Shown: positions 18,532-25,754 of the stretch, one piece after another
Position numbering within the stretch: position 1 is the first letter of the stretch
Layout of the letters: each line of letters starts with the position of its first letter
DNA from: Roseomonas sp. AR75
GTDB taxonomy: Bacteria; Pseudomonadota; Alphaproteobacteria; Acetobacterales; Acetobacteraceae
Direction of reading: 5' to 3'
Length of the DNA: 64,000 nucleotides
Assembly: GCF_005222815.1 (NCBI RefSeq)
Contig: NZ_STGB01000004.1
Location: 62,001 to 126,000, forward strand
Position numbers and translations under genes: made by a program
The notes under the pieces: generated by a model
The model's database searches: none
What the model was told of the DNA's origin: nothing
What the model saw: the letters and a program-made list of their open reading frames with translations, nothing else

Positions 18532-19902
18532 TCAGAAGGCCAGGCGCGTGCCGATCATGAGAACCTCGGCGTCGCGGTTCTGCAGCGTGCCGGCCGGATA
18601 GGTCGTGCCGCTGATCGTCACCGCGGGCAGAGAGATGTTCACGTCGTTGTCGCGCAGCTGGTTGTAGCTCGCGAACACTTCGAGGCCCGGCGCGATGGTG
18701 TAGGCCGTGCCGATGCCCCAGATGGTCTGCTCGCGGGACGAGACGCCCGGGCCGTTGCTCTGCGAGGCGACGCCGTAGAAGCCGCCGAACGACCAGGCGC
18801 CCATCACATAGGTCAGGCCGAAGCCGTAATGCGAGGACATGTCGCGGCCCTGCGGCAGCGCACCGGTCGCCGGGTTCCCGAGGTAGTTGCCCCAGGTGTA
18901 CTCACCGCCGAAGGTGAAGCCGTAGGCGGAGACCTGCGCACCGACCGTGTAGGTCGAGACGTTCTTGGCCTGGTTGGTGATCGGCGTGCCGTTGGTGTTC
19001 ACGCCCGGCGAGTCGGCGAACTGCGCGCCGAAGCCGGCGGCCACGCCGACATTCTGGAACGAGCCGCGGTAGCGGATCGCCGCCGAGATCTCGTTCGTCA
19101 GGCCCGTGCCGTCGCGCTGCACCGGCGTCGGCGCGAGCGCCGAGCCCGCGGTGACGGAGATGCTGTCCACCGCGCGGCCGCCGATGATGCGGTCGCCCTC
19201 GTTCCGGTTCGGCGAGAAGCTGACGCCGAAGTCGAAGCCGAAGAACTGCGGCGAGAGGTAGACGATCTTCGTGGAGTCGTTGCCGTCGTTGATGCCGGTG
19301 AGCAGCGAAGGACCGCCGCCCGTGAAAGCGCTGCTGCTGAGCAGGCCGTCATCCCAGTCGCCGTCCAGGCCCATGCCGAGGATGGCCGGGGCGCGCACCT
19401 GCAGCAGGCTCGCAGCGCTGTCTTCCTCACCGAAGCGCAGCGTGCCGAGGGTCGGCGACGACACGAAGGTGTACGCCTCGTCCACGTCGAAGATGGTGCC
19501 GCCGGTGCCGTCGTTCTGGATCTCGACGATACCACCGTAGGACATGCCGTTGGCCGCCTTGCCGCTGATATCGACGGTCAGCTCGACCTCGTTCTTGAAG
19601 TCGGTCCGCTGGCGCGCGACGCGGCCGATGCCGCCGACGCCCTGCGGGCGCAGGCCCGAGGCGCGGTCGAGATCGTCGGTCTGGTAGTTCGCCTCGAACA
19701 CGAAGTAGCCGCCGAGGCGGACCTGCAGCGCGTGCGGCGCATTGGACGGCCGGCCGATCTGAGCCGGCATCAAGGGACGAGCCTGGATCTGCTCGCCGAC
19801 CGCCTGACCCGGCGTTTGGAACTGCTGCTGTGCCTGGGCGTCCACCGCCCCGAACAGCGCAGCGCCGACCACCGCCGTGGTGCCCAGCAGAATCTTGCGC
19901 AT
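18532..19902 (-). CDS. Outer-membrane porin, Gram-negative type
   Basis: The 456-residue precursor has a cleavable signal peptide (MRKILLGTTAVVGAALFGAV, cleavage near AQA) and then a beta-rich barrel: VRLGGYFVFEANYQTDD, alternating polar/hydrophobic strands, glycine- and aspartate-rich turns, and a C-terminal strand ending in phenylalanine (VLMIGTRLAF), the BAM recognition signal. It resembles the general-diffusion porins (porin_4/OmpC-like) of acetic acid bacteria and Roseomonas. A strong AGGAGG ribosome-binding site precedes the ATG and a hairpin terminator follows, in keeping with an abundant protein. Confidence 0.9.
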   Translation of the reverse strand: MRKILLGTTAVVGAALFGAVDAQAQQQFQTPGQAVGEQIQARPLMPAQIGRPSNAPHALQVRLGGYFVFEANYQTDDLDRASGLRPQGVGGIGRVARQRTDFKNEVELTVDISGKAANGMSYGGIVEIQNDGTGGTIFDVDEAYTFVSSPTLGTLRFGEEDSAASLLQVRAPAILGMGLDGDWDDGLLSSSAFTGGGPSLLTGINDGNDSTKIVYLSPQFFGFDFGVSFSPNRNEGDRIIGGRAVDSISVTAGSALAPTPVQRDGTGLTNEISAAIRYRGSFQNVGVAAGFGAQFADSPGVNTNGTPITNQAKNVSTYTVGAQVSAYGFTFGGEYTWGNYLGNPATGALPQGRDMSSHYGFGLTYVMGAWSFGGFYGVASQSNGPGVSSREQTIWGIGTAYTIAPGLEVFASYNQLRDNDVNISLPAVTISGTTYPAGTLQNRDAEVLMIGTRLAF

Positions 19903-20079
19903 TCCGTAAACCTCCTCCTGAACCGGGTCGCCCCCGGCATGCTCCGGCCCGCCTGCCCCCCTCGACAGGTGCCGCGCTCGGAATCACTCCGCTCGCGGTC
20001 AGGCCCGTCGGCACTATTGTCGCGTGGGCTGGCCAACGTCCATTGGAGTTGGGACGCCATCGCGACTTACGCGAAACAC

Positions 20080-20097
20080 TGTGGCATCTCCGCCACA
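20080..20097. promoter_or_regulatory. Short inverted repeat upstream of the porin gene
   Basis: TGTGGC (20080-20085) and GCCACA (20092-20097), separated by six bases, form a dyad about 180 bases upstream of the porin start and just downstream of the thiE-like gene. It could be a regulator site or part of a terminator for the thiE-like gene. I cannot place a convincing promoter for the porin in 19903-20079. Confidence 0.3.
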
Positions 20098-20115
20098 ACC
20101 TGGATTGCGCCCGGA

Positions 20116-20670
20116 TCACACATGGCCCAGCGCCCCGATCGCGGCCAGGCCGACAGCCCGCCCCCGGCCGCCGCGCGGCAGCCGTCCTGCCGTGGCCGCC
20201 GAGAGGCCACCCAGCGCCACGGCCGGGCAGGGCAGGCGCGCGGCCAGCGCGGCCCAGCGCAGCGGGCCGAGCGCCGGCGCGCCGGGATGGCTCGCGGTGG
20301 GAAAGGCCGGCGAGAGCAGCGCGCAATCCGCGCGCAGCCGCCGCGCGCGCGCGATCCCCGCCCGGCCATGCACCGCGACCGTAAGCAGCGCCCAGGGCAT
20401 CCCGGCCCGCCGGGCGATCAGGACAGGCAGCAGGCCGCGCGACCCCGCCCGGTCCGGAACATGCAGCCCGGCCCGCAGCGCCAGCGCCGCCCGTCCTTCC
20501 CCGCCAACCAGAAGAAGAAGCCCGCGCCGCCGGCAGAGAAGCGCCAGCCGCGCCAGCACCGCAGGCGCCGCGCCGCGCGCCAGCACCGCCGCCCCGCGCG
20601 GCAGCCTTGCCGCCGCGGCGCAGGGATCGGGCAGGCGCAGGGGGTCGGACAGCAGCCAGAGCCGCGGCAC
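20116..20670 (-). CDS. Thiamine-phosphate synthase-like protein (ThiE family)
   Basis: The frame from the GTG at 20670 starts (M)PRLWLLSDPLRLPDP, resembling the first strand of ThiE-like proteins, and continues with the family's phosphate-binding segment CALLSPAFPTASHPGAPALG and AVALGGL. These align with the ThiE pattern GADYxxxGPxFPTxSKPG. The usual catalytic/binding residues are only partly kept, as in the divergent ThiE/TenI-like proteins often found beside the PLP-binding protein gene. The 184-residue length fits. The start is uncertain: no ATG exists near it, and a repeat element lies directly upstream. Confidence 0.72.
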   Translation of the reverse strand: MPRLWLLSDPLRLPDPCAAAARLPRGAAVLARGAAPAVLARLALLCRRRGLLLLVGGEGRAALALRAGLHVPDRAGSRGLLPVLIARRAGMPWALLTVAVHGRAGIARARRLRADCALLSPAFPTASHPGAPALGPLRWAALAARLPCPAVALGGLSAATAGRLPRGGRGRAVGLAAIGALGHV

Positions 20671-20720
20671 GGCCCGCCCGCCGCGCCCCGCCGCCGGCTT
20701 GAGCCGGCGCGACCACCCTT

Positions 20721-20850
20721 CCAGAGCAGCGCCCGTTCGAGTGGAACCGCTCCGCGGTTCCGCCGAACGGGCATAAGCTGCTCTGGAATCATGTTTTCCA
20801 GAGCACGACCTTCCGATCGACTTCTTCCTGTCGATCGGAACGTGCTCTAG
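20721..20850. repeat. 130-bp twin-hairpin repeat, copy A
   Basis: Two perfect-looking hairpins in tandem. Hairpin 1 (20721-20786) nests three paired arms: CCAGAGCAGC with GCTGCTCTGG, GCCCGTTCG with CGAACGGGC, and GGAACCGC with GCGGTTCC. Hairpin 2 (20798-20850) pairs CCAGAGCACG with CGTGCTCTAG (one mismatch) and TTCCGATCGAC with GTCGATCGGAA. A second copy of the same length is at 39326-39455. This copy lies between the divergent thiE-like gene and the PLP-binding protein gene, whose promoters must therefore flank or include it. Confidence 0.92.
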
Positions 20851-20880
20851 CGTCCGGCCGCCCATGCCCGGATCGTCCCC

Positions 20881-21561
20881 ATGACCGACATCGCCCGCAA
20901 CCTCGCCGCCATCCGCGCCAGGATCGCCGAGGCCTGCGCGCGCGCCAACCGCGACCCCGCCGGCGTCGGCCTCGTCGCCGTCTCCAAGACCCACCCGGCC
21001 GAGGCAGTGGTCGCGGCGCTGGCCGCCGGGCAGACGGTGTTCGGCGAGAACCGCGTGCAGGAGGCGCAGCAGAAATTCCCCCCGCTCCGCGCCGACCACC
21101 CGGCGCTGCGCCTGCACCTGATCGGGGCGCTGCAGACCAACAAGGCGCGCGACGCCGTGCGCGTGGCCGACGTGATCGCGAGCCTGGACCGCCCGAAGCT
21201 GGCCGCCGCCTTGGCCGACGCCATGAAGAAGGAAGGCCGCGCGCCCGGGCTGCTGGTGCAGGTCAACACCGGCGACGAGCCGCAGAAGGCCGGCGTGCCC
21301 CGCGCCGAGGCCGATTCCTTCATCCGCGCCTGCCGCGACGAGCACGGGCTGACGATCTCGGGGCTGATGTGCATTCCGCCGGCGGAAGGCGACCCGCGCC
21401 CGCATTTCGCCTTCCTGGCGAATCTCGCCGCGAAGTACGGGCTCGCCACGCTCTCCATGGGCATGAGCGCCGATTTCGAGATCGCCATCGCCGAGGGCGC
21501 CACGCTGGTGCGCGTCGGCACGGCGATCTTCGGGCATCGGGACTATCCTGCGCCTGCTTGA
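20881..21561 (+). CDS. PLP-binding homeostasis protein (YggS/PLPBP family)
   Basis: A 226-residue alanine-racemase-fold protein that binds pyridoxal phosphate and buffers it. Seen motifs: [20 protein letters not shown] with the PLP lysine (residue about 38), [52 protein letters not shown] and [28 protein letters not shown]. All are diagnostic. Upstream lies the 130-bp repeat; trpS follows after 56 bases. Confidence 0.96.
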   Translation: MTDIARNLAAIRARIAEACARANRDPAGVGLVAVSKTHPAEAVVAALAAGQTVFGENRVQEAQQKFPPLRADHPALRLHLIGALQTNKARDAVRVADVIASLDRPKLAAALADAMKKEGRAPGLLVQVNTGDEPQKAGVPRAEADSFIRACRDEHGLTISGLMCIPPAEGDPRPHFAFLANLAAKYGLATLSMGMSADFEIAIAEGATLVRVGTAIFGHRDYPAPA

Positions 21562-21617
21562 CGCGGGGCATCGCCCCGCACGACACCAACGCCACTCACC
21601 AGAGCAAAGCGTCCCCC

Positions 21618-22631
21618 ATGGCTCCGACGAACAACCGCGTCTTCTCCGGCATCCAGCCTTCCGGCGTGCCGACCCTCGGCAACTATCTCGGCGCCATCCG
21701 CAACTGGGTGCCGCTGCAGGAGACGCACCAGGCGATCTATTGCGTGGTGGACCTGCACGCCATCACGCAATGGCAGGACCCCGCCGACCTCCGCCGGCAG
21801 ACGCGGGAGATGGCGGCGACGCTGATCGCCTGCGGGCTCGACCCGAAGCGCTGCGTGCTGTTCGTGCAATCCCATGTGCGCGCCCATGCGGAGCTCGCCT
21901 GGATCTTCAACTGCGTCGCGCGGCTGGGCTGGCTGAACCGCATGACGCAGTTCAAGGACAAGGCTGGCAAGGACCGGGAGGCGGCGTCCGCGGGGCTCTA
22001 CGTCTATCCCAACCTGATGGCGGCCGACATCCACGCCTATCACGCGACGAAGGTGCCGGTGGGCGAGGACCAGAAGCAGCACCTGGAGCTGGCGAACGAC
22101 ATCGCCCAGAAGTTCAATCACGACTACGGCGTGGACTTCTTCCCGAACATCGACCCGCTGATCCAGGGCGTGGCGGCGCGGGTGATGTCGCTGCGCGACG
22201 GGACGAAGAAGATGTCGAAGTCGGATCCCTCCGACCAGTCGCGCATCAACCTCAACGACGACGCCGACCTGATCGCGCAGAAGATCAAGCGCGCCAAGAC
22301 CGACCCGGAGCCGCTGCCGGACCACCTGGCGGGGCTGGAAGGCCGGCCGGAAGCGCGCAACCTGGTGGGCATCCTGGCCGCGATCACGAACACCCTGCCG
22401 GAGAATGTGCTGCGCGAGCATGGCGGGCAGGGCTTCGGGCAGTTCAAGAACACGCTGACGGAGGCGCTGGTGGACCACCTGGCGCCGATCCAGAAGGAAC
22501 TGAAGCACCTGCTGGAAGACCAGGGCGCGCTGGACGCGGCACTGCATCTCGGCGCGGAACAGGCCGAAGCGATCGCGGAGCCGATCGTCGCGAAGGCGCG
22601 GGATATCGTGGGGTTCCTGCCGCGGCGATGA
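21618..22631 (+). CDS. trpS: Tryptophanyl-tRNA synthetase
   Basis: Class I synthetase charging tRNA-Trp; 337 residues, normal length. The N-terminal [19 protein letters not shown] carries the HIGH-like motif (TLGN), and KKMSKSDPS near residue 200 is the KMSKS loop. [19 protein letters not shown] is also characteristic. The start at 21618 is fixed by homology. A double hairpin follows the stop codon. Confidence 0.97.
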   Translation: MAPTNNRVFSGIQPSGVPTLGNYLGAIRNWVPLQETHQAIYCVVDLHAITQWQDPADLRRQTREMAATLIACGLDPKRCVLFVQSHVRAHAELAWIFNCVARLGWLNRMTQFKDKAGKDREAASAGLYVYPNLMAADIHAYHATKVPVGEDQKQHLELANDIAQKFNHDYGVDFFPNIDPLIQGVAARVMSLRDGTKKMSKSDPSDQSRINLNDDADLIAQKIKRAKTDPEPLPDHLAGLEGRPEARNLVGILAAITNTLPENVLREHGGQGFGQFKNTLTEALVDHLAPIQKELKHLLEDQGALDAALHLGAEQAEAIAEPIVAKARDIVGFLPRR

Positions 22632-22636
22632 GACAC

Positions 22637-22690
22637 GGGGAGGGCCTCGGGCCCTCCCCGAACCCCTCCCGACAGGGGCCTGAGGCCCCT
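22637..22690 (+). terminator. Double hairpin after trpS
   Basis: Two perfect stems: GGGGAGGGCC with GGCCCTCCCC around a three-base loop (22637-22659), and AGGGGCC with GGCCCCT around a three-base loop (22674-22690). The first begins six bases after the trpS stop. There is no U-tract, so termination might rely on Rho or the structure may protect the mRNA 3' end. It could also be a dispersed repeat, but I see no second copy in this window. Confidence 0.55.
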
Positions 22691-22713
22691 GGCCCCCATT
22701 CGAGGACATCCGC

Positions 22714-23634
22714 ATGGACAATGCACCGAAGCTGCCGATCGGGATGGCGGATGCGCCAGGGCGCCACCGCAGGCTGCGCGACCTGCTGAACGACCAGAAA
22801 CTGTTCCTGGCGCCTGGGGCGTTCGACTGCCTGGGCGCGCGGCTGGTGGAAGCCAGCGGGTTTCCGGCGCTCTACGTCACCGGCGCGGGCGTCTCGATCA
22901 GCACGATGGGCGCGCCGGACCTCGGCGCGGTATCCTTCGCGGAGATGCTGGATCGCGTGCGGCGCATCTGCGACGTGGTCTCCATCCCCGTCATCGCCGA
23001 TGGCGACACCGGCTATGGCGGGCCGATCAACGTGATCCGCACCGTGCGCGAATACGAACGCGCCGGCGTCTCGGCGATCCAGATCGAGGACCAGGAATGG
23101 CCGAAGAAATGCGGCCATGAACCCGGCCGCGTCATCGCGCCGGTGGAGACGATGGTCATGCGCATCCGCGCCGCCATCGAGACCCGCCGCGATCCCGACT
23201 TCGTCGTCATCGCCCGCACCGACGCCCGCGCCGGCGAGGGGCTGGACGCCGCCATCGCGCGCGCCAAGGCCTATCGCGACGCCGGCGCCGACGTGATCTT
23301 CGTGGAAAGCCCGCAGAGCGAGGCGGAGCTGGAACAGGTCGGCCGCGCCTTCCCCGGCGTGCCGCTGCTGGCGAACATGGTGGAAGGCGGCAAGACGCCG
23401 ATCCTGCCGGCGGAGCAGCTGCAGGCGCTCGGCTTCCGCCTGGCGATCTATCCCAACGCGCTGACGCGGCTCTTTGCCAAGGCGGGGATGGAGATGCTGG
23501 CGAGCCTCAAGGAAACCGGCAGCAGCAATGCCATGGCCTCGCGCATGTACAGCCATGGCGAGCTGTGGTCGCTGTTCGACAACGCCACCTGGCGCGCCCT
23601 GGAGGACCGCTACCTGCGCCTGCCAGCGGAATAG
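22714..23634 (+). CDS. Isocitrate lyase/PEP mutase superfamily enzyme
   Basis: A 306-residue (beta/alpha)8 barrel. It shows the superfamily metal site VIADGDTGYGGPINVIRTV, AIQIEDQEWPKKCGH with the catalytic-loop KKCGH typical of (methyl)isocitrate lyases, and IARTDARAGEGLDAAIARA. The C-terminal part resembles the oxaloacetate decarboxylase/carboxyvinyl-carboxyphosphonate phosphorylmutase-like group. The cysteine in KKCGH favours a lyase of a 2-hydroxy-tricarboxylate-type or 2,3-dimethylmalate-type substrate. The exact substrate is not decided by the sequence, and the neighbours do not help. Confidence 0.88.
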   Translation: MDNAPKLPIGMADAPGRHRRLRDLLNDQKLFLAPGAFDCLGARLVEASGFPALYVTGAGVSISTMGAPDLGAVSFAEMLDRVRRICDVVSIPVIADGDTGYGGPINVIRTVREYERAGVSAIQIEDQEWPKKCGHEPGRVIAPVETMVMRIRAAIETRRDPDFVVIARTDARAGEGLDAAIARAKAYRDAGADVIFVESPQSEAELEQVGRAFPGVPLLANMVEGGKTPILPAEQLQALGFRLAIYPNALTRLFAKAGMEMLASLKETGSSNAMASRMYSHGELWSLFDNATWRALEDRYLRLPAE

Positions 23635-23640
23635 GCGCGG

Positions 23641-23940
23641 TCACGTAAGGCTCAGCAGCGTCATCCCGATCGCCGTCGCAACCTTTGCCGCCTGCGCCAG
23701 GCGCGGCGGGCCGCCGTAGCGATCCGCCGACCGCCACACGCCGACCGCGGCAAGGATGTTGTACGGCACAGACAGCACATAGCCGACGAACAGCGCCGCC
23801 AGCGGCTGGTCGCGCATCACCAGCACCATGAAGCCGATGGAGGTGGTGACGTTCACCACCAGCCCGACGGTTACCGCCCAGGTCCAGAACGCCTCCGCCA
23901 GCGGCAACTCGCCCCGCCAGAGCCGCAGCAGCGCGGTCAT
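23641..23940 (-). CDS. Small integral membrane protein, 99 residues
   Basis: The product has three predicted membrane segments: AFWTWAVTVGLVVNVTTSIG (about residues 17-37), LAALFVGYVLSVPYNILAAV (about 48-67) and a C-terminal VATAIGMTLLSL. I recognise the type from other proteobacteria, where it is annotated only as a hypothetical membrane protein. It is convergent with the ICL-family gene, with six bases between the stop codons. No function can be assigned. Confidence 0.7.
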   Translation of the reverse strand: MTALLRLWRGELPLAEAFWTWAVTVGLVVNVTTSIGFMVLVMRDQPLAALFVGYVLSVPYNILAAVGVWRSADRYGGPPRLAQAAKVATAIGMTLLSLT

Positions 23941-24062
23941 ATCAGGCGGACGAAGGTTTCACCTTCGTCCCTCAATCGCCGGCGCTTCGCTTGGCTTCGC
24001 GCCACTCGGCGCGGGCCGCATTCGCGGCCTCGGCCAGCGATCGCTGGCCGCCGGTCGCGCCG
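23941..24062. repeat. GC-rich palindromic intergenic repeat (GGCCGCATTCGCGGCC family), copy near 24 kb
   Basis: The gap contains a 9-bp stem GGACGAAGG/CCTTCGTCC (23948-23970), the family core GGCCGCATTCGCGGCC (24014-24029) and a perfect 20-base palindrome at 24031-24050 (CGGCCAGCGA and its complement). The core with its flanks is identical over about 22 bases to the secB-lnt repeat at 25500. It lies just after the DUF1194 stop codon and may serve as a terminator. Confidence 0.7.
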
Positions 24063-24076
24063 TCGTCCGACGGGTG

Positions 24077-24805
24077 TCAGGCGCGGTCCACCACGGGGCC
24101 GCCGAAGCCGGCGATCTCCCGGATCAGCTTGCGCCGCACGGCATTGCCGAAGGCCTCGAAATCCTCCGCCGGCACCAGGAAGGCGCCCTGCCCGCCAATC
24201 ACGCTCTGCCGGTAGTACTGGTCGAGCGGCATGGGCGGCGGGCGGCCGAAGGTGGGGCGGTCGTTGAGGATCGGCAGGCCATTGATGGTGATGCCCTCCG
24301 CCACCGCGCGGTCGCGTGCCTGCTCGGCCGGCGGGCCGCTGTTGTTCACGCCGTCGCCGGAGACATCGATCACCTTGCGCGTCGCCTCGAAGGGGCAATC
24401 CGCCAGCACGCCGCGGGAGAAGTCGATCGCGCCGGAGACCGAGGTCCAGGACAGCGAACTGCGCGGCGCCTCCGCCAGCGCGGTTGCCCAGACATCGGCA
24501 TCCATCTGGCTGCCGATCCGCTTCCAGGGGATCACGAGGCGCTGGAACTCGATGCCGGCCCATTCGACATAGGACACCGCGATGGCGCCGAGCATGCCGC
24601 CACGGATCGCCTCCACCACGCGCGGGTCGGTGATGGCGGCGCGGTAGCCCTCCCGTTGCAGCCGCGCCTCGTCCTCGTCCACGGAGCGGCTGACATCGAC
24701 GGCCAGCACCAGCGCGACATCGACGGGTTCCTCCGCCCGGCCCGTGCGGGGCTGCTGGGCAAGGGCCGCGGCACCGGCCGCGGCAATCAGGGTCCTGCGG
24801 CGCAT
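24077..24805 (-). CDS. DUF1194 (von Willebrand factor A-like) exported protein
   Basis: The 242-residue protein begins MRRRTLIAAAGAAALA, a Tat- or Sec-type signal, followed by the vWA-like metal site ALVLAVDVSRSVDEDE and VIDVSGDGVNNSGPP, and NGLPILND. These are the hallmarks of DUF1194, an alphaproteobacterial VWA-related family of unknown role, often exported. The start at 24805 leaves the twin arginines at the N-terminus; a longer frame begins at 24835. It is divergent from secB. Confidence 0.87.
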   Translation of the reverse strand: MRRRTLIAAAGAAALAQQPRTGRAEEPVDVALVLAVDVSRSVDEDEARLQREGYRAAITDPRVVEAIRGGMLGAIAVSYVEWAGIEFQRLVIPWKRIGSQMDADVWATALAEAPRSSLSWTSVSGAIDFSRGVLADCPFEATRKVIDVSGDGVNNSGPPAEQARDRAVAEGITINGLPILNDRPTFGRPPPMPLDQYYRQSVIGGQGAFLVPAEDFEAFGNAVRRKLIREIAGFGGPVVDRA

Positions 24806-24957
24806 GCGCGGCTCCCACGGGTCGTGTGCACCCATGGAACCGCAATGCGGGGCTGCGGTTCAAGCAGAACCCGCTTGACCGCGCAGGGTCGTGCGCTGGC
24901 CGGCGCGGCGCGGGCGTGCTAGCCGGACGCCGCCACGTCGCCGAGCGGAACAGCCTC

Positions 24958-25440
24958 ATGTCGGACGCCCCTTCCTCGCCCATCCCCAACGGCCAGCCGG
25001 CGCCGCCGCTGCAGCTCAACATCCAGTACACCAAGGACCTTTCCTTCGAGGTGCCGGGCGCGCCGGAGATCTTCCTGAGCCTGCGCGAGCAGCCCCGCGT
25101 GGACCTCTCGCTCGACGTCCAGGCGCGGCCGGTGCCCGGGCAGCAGCCGAACATCTTCGAGGTGTCGCTGCAGATCCGCGCCGATGCGAAGATCCAGGAG
25201 ACCTCCTGCTTCATCGCGGAGCTGGTCTATTGCGGGGTCTTCACCCTGAACGTGCCGCAGGAGCATGTGGAGCCCGTGCTGCTGGTCGAGTGCCCGCGCC
25301 TGCTCTTCCCCTTCGCGCGCAACATCCTGGCCGACGTGACGCGCGACGGCGGCTTCCCGCCGGTGATGCTGAACCCGATCGACTTCGTCGCCCTGTGGCA
25401 GAGCCGCCGCGGCCAGGCGCAGCAGGTCGGCACCGCGTAA
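24958..25440 (+). CDS. secB: Protein-export chaperone SecB
   Basis: Tetrameric chaperone that keeps preproteins unfolded for SecA. The 160-residue sequence has the family's NIQYTKDLSFEVPGAPEIF, the strand FEVSLQIRADAK, ELVYCGVFTLN with the conserved cysteine, LLVECPRLLFPFARNILADV and DGGFPPVMLNPIDFVALW. The start at 24958 matches the family; the upstream extension does not. The secretory load in this window (porin, lipoproteins, PEP-CTERM proteins) is its likely clientele. Confidence 0.97.
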   Translation: MSDAPSSPIPNGQPAPPLQLNIQYTKDLSFEVPGAPEIFLSLREQPRVDLSLDVQARPVPGQQPNIFEVSLQIRADAKIQETSCFIAELVYCGVFTLNVPQEHVEPVLLVECPRLLFPFARNILADVTRDGGFPPVMLNPIDFVALWQSRRGQAQQVGTA

Positions 25441-25444
25441 CGCG

Positions 25445-25700
25445 GTGCCCTCAGGCGCCGGGCGGCGGCTCCGCCGCCTTGGCTCGCCGGACAGCCGGCG
25501 GGCCGCATTCGCGGCCTCGGCGCGCGGCGCGCGCCGGGACATTGGTGCCCTCAGGCGCGTCGTGCGAAGGCACGCCTCCGGCGTGCGGCGGCGGCTCCGC
25601 CGCCTTGGCTCGCCGGACAGCCGGCGGGCCGCATCCGCGGCCTTGGCGCGCGGTGCGCGCCGGGACGTTGGTGCCCTCAGGCGCCGGGCGCCGGCCGGCG
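25445..25700. repeat. Tandem GC-rich palindromic repeat between secB and lnt
   Basis: The 314-base gap between secB and lnt holds no gene. It contains two 98-base copies (25461-25558 and 25587-25684) with a 126-base period and only four differences between them. Each copy carries several palindromes: GGCGGCGGCTCCGCCGCC, the core GGCCGCATYCGCGGCC (25501-25516 and 25627-25642) and a GCGCGCGGYGCGCGC tract, and ends GTGCCCTCAGGCGC. A third partial unit starts at 25671. Divergent relatives are at 24 kb, 41.4 kb and 46.9 kb. Confidence 0.9.
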
Positions 25701-25754
25701 TCGCAGTGCGCTCTGCGCGCCGATCTGCGTTGAGCCCTGCCGCATGAGGCCCGG

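Noticed and set aside
25445..25700. CRISPR-like array
   Set aside because: Only two long near-identical units are present, with no short regular repeats or unique spacers, and no cas genes nearby.
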